A DNA stretch of 24,120 nt, taken from positions 1 to 24,120 of IMG/VR virus record IMGVR_UViG_3300031851_000183. One strand, given 5' to 3'. The stretch comes from a virus. A model generated the notes under the pieces. The model was not told the origin of the DNA and ran no database searches. It saw only the letters and a program-made list of their open reading frames with translations. Below, piece by piece: positions 7,313 to 13,363 of the stretch. The translations under genes were made by a program, and so were the position numbers. How positions within the stretch are numbered: the stretch's first letter is position 1; every line of letters begins with the position of its first letter.

Positions 7313-8064
7313 AAAAACTTGCCCCTCTAATCTTACCATTATTATTCCTAATACCTTTGTCTAAAGCTGCTGTTGTCACCTTTACTGGAGGCAACGCTAT
7401 TTTAGTAGATGGCATAGAAAATCCTACAGAAAACCCAAATATCGCTGTTACTGATGAAAGTCAAAGGTATCAAGGGGTTTCTAGCTACCAAGAAGGAGAT
7501 GTAATTCTAGATTATGTTTCTCCAAATGAAAATTGGCAAATGCAAACTGTAGGAAATTATTATGACGATGGGAATGATGTCATACATGGTCATTGGTCCT
7601 CCCTATCTTCTATAGAAATTTATAGAGAGGACGATGTAGCCTTCGATTTACAATTCTTTTCTCTCACTTCTAATACTGAAATAGGAGGAGGAGCTTCTAC
7701 AGGGAATGAAGACATAGCCATCCAAGGTTTCTTGAAAGGCAAAGCAGTCACTCAGTTATTCAGCTTAGGTTCTGAAGATTGGGGTGGCGAATTTCAAGAT
7801 GTATTCTTGCCAGCGGAATTCGACAATGTCGATAAAGTTGTAATCAAAGACTTGGGTCAATGGCAAGAAGGAACTTGGTGCGCTGATTGTAACTCCGCTT
7901 TCTGCTTTGGAATGGACAACTTCGTATTTGACGAAGTAGTCCCAGAAGAGTTTATCGTTGGCAATTCTGTTCAACTAGAAGTCACAAGCTTACCCGAAGC
8001 TAGCGCCATATTGTTTGCTGCTATACCAATGATATTGTTATTAAGTAAAAAAAGACGCTCATAA
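7309..8064 (+). CDS. Secreted protein with PEP-CTERM-like C-terminal sorting signal, 251 residues
   Basis: Residues 1-20 are a clear Sec signal peptide (KK, then a Leu/Pro-rich core, with likely cleavage after SKA). The C-terminus has the three parts of a PEP-CTERM signal: a Pro-Glu pair (P229, E230), a hydrophobic stretch (about 232-245) and a basic end KKRRS. The canonical box is VPEP; here it is LPEA. In bacteria this tail is processed by exosortase and the protein goes to the cell surface. The mature region looks beta-rich and ends with CFGMDNFVFDEV, which resembles the FGMDN-type strand of PEP-CTERM jelly-roll proteins. It contains three nearby Cys (WCADCNSAFC). It is last in the plus-strand operon, before a strong terminator. 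Secretion is well supported; exosortase processing is inferred. Confidence 0.72.
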   Translation: MKKLAPLILPLLFLIPLSKAAVVTFTGGNAILVDGIENPTENPNIAVTDESQRYQGVSSYQEGDVILDYVSPNENWQMQTVGNYYDDGNDVIHGHWSSLSSIEIYREDDVAFDLQFFSLTSNTEIGGGASTGNEDIAIQGFLKGKAVTQLFSLGSEDWGGEFQDVFLPAEFDNVDKVVIKDLGQWQEGTWCADCNSAFCFGMDNFVFDEVVPEEFIVGNSVQLEVTSLPEASAILFAAIPMILLLSKKRRS

Positions 8065-8081
8065 ATAAACATAAATAAATG

Positions 8082-8112
8082 AAAACGGCATCCGTAAGGG
8101 ATGCCGTTTTTT
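8082..8112 (+). terminator. Strong, possibly bidirectional rho-independent terminator
   Basis: AAAACGGCATCC (8082-8093) and GGATGCCGTTTT (8099-8110) form a perfect 12-base stem with loop GTAAG, ending in a run of six T on the plus strand (8107-8112). It lies 18 bases after the plus-strand operon and 3 bases past the end of the converging minus-strand lipoprotein gene. On the minus strand the same stem ends in four T, so it may stop transcription from both sides. Confidence 0.92.
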
Positions 8113-8114
8113 GT

Positions 8115-8363
8115 TTAATCGAAAAGTTCTCTTTCTAATTTCCTATATCTAGCATCAGAATGCCAGACTTCATCACTTTGAGGGGTGTACGTCCCCTCCT
8201 GAGTCTGGACTGGAATCCCCGCCTTGAGCTTTAAGGAAGACGGCTGATATATGTTTAAAGTCGTCGTTTTCGGACTTGAGCCGCCGCCGCAGGAGGTCAG
8301 CCCGATCAGAGGAGTTACTATCACCAGCAGCCCGTAATTCTTCAATTTCATTAATGAGTTCAT
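8115..8363 (-). CDS. Small outer-membrane lipoprotein, candidate o-spanin (Rz1-like), 82 residues
   Basis: The protein has a short basic N-terminus, a hydrophobic core (GLLVIVTPLIGL) and a lipobox-like LTSC with the lipid-bearing cysteine at residue 25, followed by GGGSS, which favours outer-membrane sorting. The mature part of about 58 residues is Pro/Thr/Ser-rich, then charged (PQSDEVWHSDARYRKLERE). Small lipoproteins that overlap a coiled-coil gene in another frame are typical of o-spanins, which with an inner-membrane partner fuse the two membranes at lysis in Gram-negative hosts. Its first 191 bases lie inside the gene at 8173-8469, in a different frame, as in lambda Rz/Rz1. It is last in its operon, before the terminator at 8082. 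The lipoprotein call is strong and the spanin role inferred. Confidence 0.7.
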   Translation of the reverse strand: MNSLMKLKNYGLLVIVTPLIGLTSCGGGSSPKTTTLNIYQPSSLKLKAGIPVQTQEGTYTPQSDEVWHSDARYRKLERELFD

Positions 8364-8469
8364 TTTTTATGTTTCTATGGTTATTTTTAATTTCAAAAAA
8401 AGCCAATTTATTCCTTAATTCAAGGTACAGTTTAAGGCTTTGAGCTAGAGTTTTAATTAAAGACATCAT
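8173..8469 (-). CDS. Small coiled-coil protein, candidate i-spanin-like partner, 98 residues
   Basis: An amphipathic N-terminal helix (SLIKTLAQSLKLYLELRN) is followed by charged helices rich in Asn, Glu, Arg and Lys (about residues 28-85) that probably form a coiled coil. There is no strong membrane segment, which weakens an i-spanin call; i-spanins normally have one near the N-terminus. The open frame extends upstream to TTG at 8517, but the ATG at 8469 is preferred: it lies 8 bases after the hldD stop and has AGAAGAAG just before it. The 3' two thirds overlap the lipoprotein gene in another frame. The pair could be a spanin complex, or this gene could be an unrelated lysis-region protein. 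Confidence 0.55.
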   Translation of the reverse strand: MMSLIKTLAQSLKLYLELRNKLAFFEIKNNHRNIKNELINEIEELRAAGDSNSSDRADLLRRRLKSENDDFKHISAVFLKAQGGDSSPDSGGDVHPSK

Positions 8470-8476
8470 GCTTCTT

Positions 8477-9277
8477 CTATATACACTCCAAAACCTGTTT
8501 CCACTCCATCTCCCCAATTACAGAGGTTAACTTAGTTATATCTGCCTTAGTGAACTTTTGATACTGACCCTTTAGGTTCGAAGGCATAGTAATCTGTTTA
8601 ACTTTAGCCCCAGAGTTATCAGCCATCTTGTCAGCAATGTCTTTAAATGAAACAGAATTACCAGTCCCGACATTAAAAATACCAGAGTCATCATGATGAA
8701 GCATACGATAGTGCACCTCACAAACGTCTTCGACGTTAACAAAATCTCTGCTTGCTTTGGTCCTAAAAACTTTGATCTCTCCATCTTCCCGAACTTGTTT
8801 GATAAATTTTGTTATCGGACTAGCCTGTTCGCCTTTGTCCTCTTCGTGCGGACCATAGACATTAAAATATCTAAATCCTTGATATGGATGATCTTCATTC
8901 AAGAGCCAATTGTCAAACATATATTTACTATAAGCATAAGGACTTAATGGAGCGCAAAATTGATCCTCTTCAAAAGTCTCCGCTAATCCATAAACAGAGG
9001 CGCTGCTAGAATACTGGAATTTAACATCCATAGCTGCACATAACTGATAAAGAGTGCCAGAAAAGATAAAGTTCTCTTTTAAAATCTTTTTAAGGTCTGT
9101 CTCTGTAGTACTTGAGTTAGCCCCAAGGTGAATTACTGCGTCAATACCATTCAAAGGCGGCAAATCCCCACCATTTTTTATGTCATACTCTTCTACCTCG
9201 ATCCCCCTCTTTGACAAATAAGGGCAGAGGTTCTTACCAATAAAACCTTCACTACCAGTAACTAATACTCTTTTCAC
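8477..9277 (-). CDS. hldD: ADP-L-glycero-D-manno-heptose 6-epimerase (HldD-like)
   Basis: This is an SDR-family nucleotide-sugar epimerase. It has the NAD(P)-binding TGSEGFIG at residues 7-14, then GANSSTTETD (about 52-61), which is the signature of HldD/RfaD. The catalytic pair is Y114 and K118 in PYAYSK, followed by GFRYFNVYGP and DKGEQAS with K148 at the position of the second HldD base. GIFNVGTG and LKGQYQKFTKADI also match. HldD converts ADP-D-glycero- to ADP-L-glycero-manno-heptose, the inner-core LPS precursor in Gram-negative bacteria. At 266 residues it is shorter than the usual about 310, mainly between the first strand and the GANSS motif. The start is GTG at 9277, 12 bases after the upstream gene, with TATAAT 6 bases before it. 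A related sugar epimerase is the alternative. Confidence 0.82.
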   Translation of the reverse strand: MKRVLVTGSEGFIGKNLCPYLSKRGIEVEEYDIKNGGDLPPLNGIDAVIHLGANSSTTETDLKKILKENFIFSGTLYQLCAAMDVKFQYSSSASVYGLAETFEEDQFCAPLSPYAYSKYMFDNWLLNEDHPYQGFRYFNVYGPHEEDKGEQASPITKFIKQVREDGEIKVFRTKASRDFVNVEDVCEVHYRMLHHDDSGIFNVGTGNSVSFKDIADKMADNSGAKVKQITMPSNLKGQYQKFTKADITKLTSVIGEMEWKQVLECI

Positions 9278-9289
9278 AGAGTCATTATA

Positions 9290-10261
9290 TTAAAGATCTC
9301 CCTCGTCTTCAATAACAATTTCCACTGTATTCAAGAAGGGATAAGCATTTAACAAATCTTGATGTTCAGCAAAAGACTCATCATCCCAGCACCATTCTGA
9401 AAATTTCTCTTCATCATCCCAAGCTAGAACGTCTTCTGATGCCATTGAACTAACTGGCTTTTTAGACCAGAATTTGCAACTCCAGTACCTTGGAGTAGTT
9501 TTATCTTTAGCTGTATCACACTTATGTCTGGCCCTAAAGCTTCTACGACGATCAGGGTCATCACGCTTGATCTCCATATTAGGATCACCAAACTTTACCA
9601 TAATCACATTACCAGTCTTTGGGTTTTTAACATAAACCCCAAACTTCTTTTTCCCACCCTTGAGTCTAAAAGGCTTATTTAAAGTCTTTTTCTCTGCTTC
9701 AGAGTAATCTATATCTTCAATCTCTTGATCAGAATCTGCAGAAGCGTCAACCTTAACAAAGTCTAAACGAGCTAAGGCGAAATCCAGTTCATCAAAATCC
9801 ACGAAAGCCTTGTCCTGTTCTTCTATGTAGTATTCCTCTGAACCTTTAGCTACATCCTGATCAGCAGCACGGTAAGATTCCTTCACCTTACCACCACGCA
9901 ACATCTTCAAAAACATATTGACCCTAGCCATCGCCCACTGACCTCTGGTCTTATTCGGACGGTGACTAGAGCTAAATGCTCCCGCACCACGGCGGTATAT
10001 TTTTTTAAGTTGAGATAAAGTGGCTTTTTTAGAATACTTCTCGTTATGCTCTTTTACTTTATTCTTAAGGGCCGTAACGACCTTTTCTGAAAAAGCTATT
10101 TTCTTGCCATCTTTACCCGCACTTCCTTTTTCGTTCTTACTAGAACCCTTTTTACGCTCACTAGGCTTAGAGGGAGTTTGCGCTCCACTCTTCGGCCCAG
10201 AACGTTTTGCAGACTGAGATTTAAGAAAATTCTTTGCTTCTTTAGAAAAATCGTATTCCAT
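9290..10261 (-). CDS. Conserved phage protein, possible virion or assembly factor, 323 residues
   Basis: Residues about 1-55 are a disordered Lys/Ser/Gly-rich segment. Residues about 56-125 form a compact basic helical domain with RRGAGAFSSSHRP and GQWAMARVN, a pattern I recall from several phage structural proteins. After an acidic linker (about 145-192), residues 197-266 contain KKFGVYVKNPKTGNV, FGDPNMEIKRDDP, RRRSFRARHKCD and YWSCKFW. I recognise this domain as widespread in large phages, sometimes attached to prohead or head-related proteins, but I know no proven function. The tail is acidic. ATG at 10261 is preferred over a TTG one codon upstream; GTGTAA begins 15 bases before it. It lies between small unknown genes and hldD. 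Confidence 0.6.
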   Translation of the reverse strand: MEYDFSKEAKNFLKSQSAKRSGPKSGAQTPSKPSERKKGSSKNEKGSAGKDGKKIAFSEKVVTALKNKVKEHNEKYSKKATLSQLKKIYRRGAGAFSSSHRPNKTRGQWAMARVNMFLKMLRGGKVKESYRAADQDVAKGSEEYYIEEQDKAFVDFDELDFALARLDFVKVDASADSDQEIEDIDYSEAEKKTLNKPFRLKGGKKKFGVYVKNPKTGNVIMVKFGDPNMEIKRDDPDRRRSFRARHKCDTAKDKTTPRYWSCKFWSKKPVSSMASEDVLAWDDEEKFSEWCWDDESFAEHQDLLNAYPFLNTVEIVIEDEGDL

Positions 10262-10270
10262 CAAAGTTTC

Positions 10271-10477
10271 TTACACGCTTTCTTCAAAAACTTCATTATA
10301 AGTTTGAAGTTTTTCTTCGTTTGTCATCGCAGACAACTGATCTTTCACCTCCTTAATAGACAATGAGGTCACAATATCGATCAATTCTGAAAAAGTTAGA
10401 TTGCTTGCTATACGATTTACAAGCTTTTTTTCTAAACTTTCTTCTTGATCTTCCGTCAAATTACCTGCTTCTGACAT
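10271..10477 (-). CDS. Small helical protein of unknown function, 68 residues
   Basis: I do not recognise this protein. It is acidic and predicted helical throughout (LTEDQEESLEKKLVNRI, then ELIDIVTSLSIKEVKDQL), with no Cys, signal peptide or membrane segment. It could be a small adaptor or regulator. Its ATG overlaps the stop of the upstream gene as TAATG, and it ends 9 bases before the next start. Confidence 0.6.
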   Translation of the reverse strand: MSEAGNLTEDQEESLEKKLVNRIASNLTFSELIDIVTSLSIKEVKDQLSAMTNEEKLQTYNEVFEESV

Positions 10478-10683
10478 TAACCTTGGTCTACAGGCTTACT
10501 TTTATAAATACGAAGATCTGGTTGATTTTCCTTCTCTTTATATTTATTAGGGAAGATAACCACTTCTAATTTCTCTCCATTAACCGTTAGGTTGCCAGAA
10601 TAGAAAGGCTTATCTCCACCTTTGCGCCATAAAGCGCCGACTTCACGATCAGACCATTCGCTGCTTGTTTTATTTTCGTTCAT
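10477..10683 (-). CDS. Small conserved phage-type protein, 68 residues
   Basis: The sequence begins with a charged stretch and then SDREVGALWRKGG, followed by strand-forming FYSGNLTVNGEKLEVVIFPN and a Lys-rich turn, ending QPDLRIYKSKP. Small proteins with this order (ExGALW, GxL, VVxFxNK, PDxRIYxSxP) occur in many phages and resemble DUF736-like proteins; a function is not established. It has no Cys or membrane segment. Both ends are coupled: ATGA with the 49-residue gene upstream and TAATG with the helical gene downstream. Confidence 0.6.
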   Translation of the reverse strand: MNENKTSSEWSDREVGALWRKGGDKPFYSGNLTVNGEKLEVVIFPNKYKEKENQPDLRIYKSKPVDQG

Positions 10684-10829
10684 AGATTTGTATAACTTTT
10701 AATTAAATGTTTTTTGTTGTGAGGTAGTTTAGTATAATTCTTTTTCAACCTCTTGTAAACCCTTTTCATTATCGGGTCAGCTTGAAAAGAAATTAAACCT
10801 CTAAGGTACTTAGATGTTGACCCACTCAT
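10680..10829 (-). CDS. Very small basic protein of unknown function, 49 residues
   Basis: An open frame of 49 codons fills the apparent gap between two small genes. The ATG at 10829 shares its A with the TGA of the upstream gene (TGATG), and the final TGA overlaps the ATG of the downstream gene (ATGA). The protein is strongly basic, with KYLRGLISFQADPIMKRVYK, then RLKKNY and HNKKHLIKSY. It might bind nucleic acid or an acidic partner. Exact coupling on both sides supports it as a real gene despite its length. I know no relatives. Confidence 0.6.
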   Translation of the reverse strand: MSGSTSKYLRGLISFQADPIMKRVYKRLKKNYTKLPHNKKHLIKSYTNL

Positions 10830-11038
10830 CACTTACTTGAATTCACTGAAGCTAAACTTGTTTTAGCTAAACGGCGATTGAAACGAGCATTGCGATCAAA
10901 AATTGTAATGTAATTATTTGTCTCCCCAAGGAATTGGGCGTTGACCACCTCACCTTGAGTTGTCTCAAGGCCAAAGAAGCGGCCCTTTGTTCCACGAATC
11001 GCCTTAAGAGCGGATGATTGTTTACGATTAAGTTTCAT
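10829..11038 (-). CDS. Small conserved protein, probably beta-rich, 69 residues
   Basis: The protein starts with a basic helix (KLNRKQSSALKAIRGTKG) and continues with strands (RFFGLETTQGEVVNAQFLGE, then NYITIFDRN) and a basic C-terminus. It could be a small SH3- or OB-like domain, but no family is assigned. The frame extends upstream to TTG at 11062, giving 77 residues; I prefer the ATG at 11038, though no ribosome binding site decides this. Just upstream an 8-codon frame (ATG 11058 to TGA 11035) overlaps the ATG as ATGA, which could be a coupling leader or chance. It lies after the ClpA-like gene and before the 49-residue gene. Confidence 0.58.
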   Translation of the reverse strand: MKLNRKQSSALKAIRGTKGRFFGLETTQGEVVNAQFLGETNNYITIFDRNARFNRRLAKTSLASVNSSK

Positions 11039-11080
11039 AACAGTATTATTATTGTCATCCAACCAAATAAATCAAGAGAT

Positions 11081-13363
11081 TTATGAGATTTTATCTAAAT
11101 TAATTTCAGATTCATTTAGGGTTATCTGACCACAAATGAATTTATTTATTTTTTCTTCAAACCTTTCCTCAAAATCAACCAAACTCTTAGATTCTTTCGC
11201 AAACTTTTTCAAAAACCCTAAAGAAAAAACAATTTCTATGTCATTAATTTGCAAATCTAAATTTATCTTTTCTAGCTTATGATAAAGAACTCTAAATATA
11301 TCCTTCTTCCGCAAAGGACTTAAAAAAACATTGTAATCAAATAACGAAACCAATTCTTTAAAAACCGAAGCTACGGGAGTTTCAGAACTGGAATTAAAAC
11401 CCATAGAATTATCATTTTCTATTCCACTAGTGACAAATATTTTTGAGTTTGAAAAATCTGCAATATCTCCATCTGGCATCTGCAACTTCCCCTCCTTTAA
11501 TATTTGAGCGAATATCGTTTTTACAGAAGCATGTACTTTATGGAAATCATCTATTATGATTACACTATTGGGATGAATGATAATCTTTTCGCATAGAGAA
11601 GTATTGTTATTTCTTTCTGGAGATATTTTAAATTTAGCATATTCATCTGAGAAATGAACCCCACTATAATTCAGTACATTGACCCCATTCTTCTCTAGAT
11701 TGTCCTTCAGCACAGAACAAAAAAATGTCTTCCCTGTCGATTCAGCACCTGTAACACAATAGACACTTGGTGCAGACCCTTTTTTATAAACCCCATAATT
11801 AGATAGAGAAACGGATTCCATTAAATCATCTATAACTTTATTATGACCAACGAACTTAGACTTCAATCCCTTGGAAAGATCTGACCGAATATTAAATTTA
11901 CATAATGGGTTCTCTTTCTTTGAGAAAAAATCTTTTAAGTGTTGTGTCGTCACACTAGGAGAATTTTTCTGCATGTCTTCCCCCCATTCCATCAATTTGT
12001 CACTCATTAAGGAGATTAAATGTTTTGTTTTTACTTTGTCAGAAACGCCCGTAATGATCTCCCCCTGCAAATCTTTAATTGATGGATCTATCTCCCAATA
12101 ACTGAGCTTAGATTGAGCGCCACAGTGGTCAATGACATCAATAGCCTTATCTGGATAAAACTTATTAGGAAGATACTTCTCACAATAATCTATAACACTG
12201 TTAACAAAATCGAAACTATATTCAACCCCGTGAAAATCCTCGTAATAAGAGACTATGGTCGGTATGATTTGCTTCATTTGAAACTTAGACGGCTCTTTTA
12301 TTACAACTCTTTCGAAGCGCCTATCCAAAGCCGTATCTTTCTTAATCGTACTTGTATACTCATTAATTGTTGTAGCTCCGATGCAACTAATTGTACCACG
12401 AGCAAGCTCAGGCTTTAAAATATTAGAAGCCTCTAAGGAATTTTCTGTAGTCCCCCCTGCGCCAACCAAAGTATGAATTTCATCTATAAACAAAATAATA
12501 TTCTCATACCTTTTAACCTCATTAACAAAGTTCTCTAACCTTTCCTCAAATTGGCCTCTATATTGAGTGCCAGCGACCATACTAGAAAGGCTCAAAGAAT
12601 AAATAACCTTGTTAGCTATCAGCTCTGGAGCCTCACCGCTTACGATCTTCGCTGCCAAGCCTTCGACTAAAGATGTCTTGCCAGTCCCTGCTGGGCCAAC
12701 CAAGATAGCATTTGGCTTCTTTTTCCTACAAAGAATTGTCGCAATCTCAGAAATCTTATCGTCAAAATCTACAATTTTATCGAATTCATTCTTAGCTGCT
12801 TTGGCGTTTAAGTTCTCAGCAAACTGATCTAAGATAGGATTGCTGTCAAACATGTCCACCCAGTTTTCAGTACTAAGTGGCGTTAAATCACTTAAAACAT
12901 CTTCATCATAATTATCATCAAAATCCTCATCTTTAGAAAACAGAGTTATGTCTGAAATCAAACCTGTAATATCATCAATATCCAAGACACCCAAGAGAGC
13001 CTTTGGGAGACAATCTTCATTAAAGAAATTCAACAAAATTATCTCTGGGGTCACATAATCTAATTCAAACAATTCTGCTTGAACAACCTTGCAGTTATCT
13101 ATAAAGTCATTCAACTTAGAAGTATACTTGCTGGATACAACTTTATTAGGGCGCTTCCTTTCCAATACTTTAGTGGAAGATAATATAAGCGCATCCACAC
13201 AATCATATTTATCAAGGATAGTCTCACAAGACAAACTAAGATCCTGAATAAAACAATGGAAGAATAAATCTAAATCTACCCCGTTCCTATCCAATCTTAT
13301 CGCCAGCTCTTGAGACTTTTGGAAAACGGATTTTATTTGAGGGGTCGTAGGGAAATCATTCAT
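11081..13363 (-). CDS. ClpA/ClpC-like Hsp100 AAA+ unfoldase, 760 residues
   Basis: This is a double-ring AAA+ protein of the ClpA/ClpC type. Residues about 1-145 form a divergent Clp N-domain. Ring 1 has Walker A GPAGTGKT (223-230), pore loop GTQYRG with Y268, Walker B LFIDEIH (D294, E295) and arginines R348/R349 in DTALDRRFERV. There is no ClpB-type middle domain. Ring 2 has Walker A GAESTGKT (539-546), but Walker B is IIDD (D605, D606) instead of DE, the GYVG pore loop is not visible, and the arginine of the usual NRxD motif is missing (SLFDYN). MGF (654-656) sits where ClpA/ClpC/ClpX carry the ClpP-docking loop. Such proteins unfold substrates for ClpP. It follows the polymerase gene as TAATG. 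It could remodel replication proteins or redirect host ClpP; the role is inferred. Confidence 0.85.
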   Translation of the reverse strand: MNDFPTTPQIKSVFQKSQELAIRLDRNGVDLDLFFHCFIQDLSLSCETILDKYDCVDALILSSTKVLERKRPNKVVSSKYTSKLNDFIDNCKVVQAELFELDYVTPEIILLNFFNEDCLPKALLGVLDIDDITGLISDITLFSKDEDFDDNYDEDVLSDLTPLSTENWVDMFDSNPILDQFAENLNAKAAKNEFDKIVDFDDKISEIATILCRKKKPNAILVGPAGTGKTSLVEGLAAKIVSGEAPELIANKVIYSLSLSSMVAGTQYRGQFEERLENFVNEVKRYENIILFIDEIHTLVGAGGTTENSLEASNILKPELARGTISCIGATTINEYTSTIKKDTALDRRFERVVIKEPSKFQMKQIIPTIVSYYEDFHGVEYSFDFVNSVIDYCEKYLPNKFYPDKAIDVIDHCGAQSKLSYWEIDPSIKDLQGEIITGVSDKVKTKHLISLMSDKLMEWGEDMQKNSPSVTTQHLKDFFSKKENPLCKFNIRSDLSKGLKSKFVGHNKVIDDLMESVSLSNYGVYKKGSAPSVYCVTGAESTGKTFFCSVLKDNLEKNGVNVLNYSGVHFSDEYAKFKISPERNNNTSLCEKIIIHPNSVIIIDDFHKVHASVKTIFAQILKEGKLQMPDGDIADFSNSKIFVTSGIENDNSMGFNSSSETPVASVFKELVSLFDYNVFLSPLRKKDIFRVLYHKLEKINLDLQINDIEIVFSLGFLKKFAKESKSLVDFEERFEEKINKFICGQITLNESEINLDKIS

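Noticed and set aside
11035-11058. Eight-codon leader frame (MTIIILL) before the 69-residue gene
   Set aside because: The ATGA overlap is neat, but a frame this short in AT-rich DNA is easily chance, and the main gene may start further upstream at TTG 11062.
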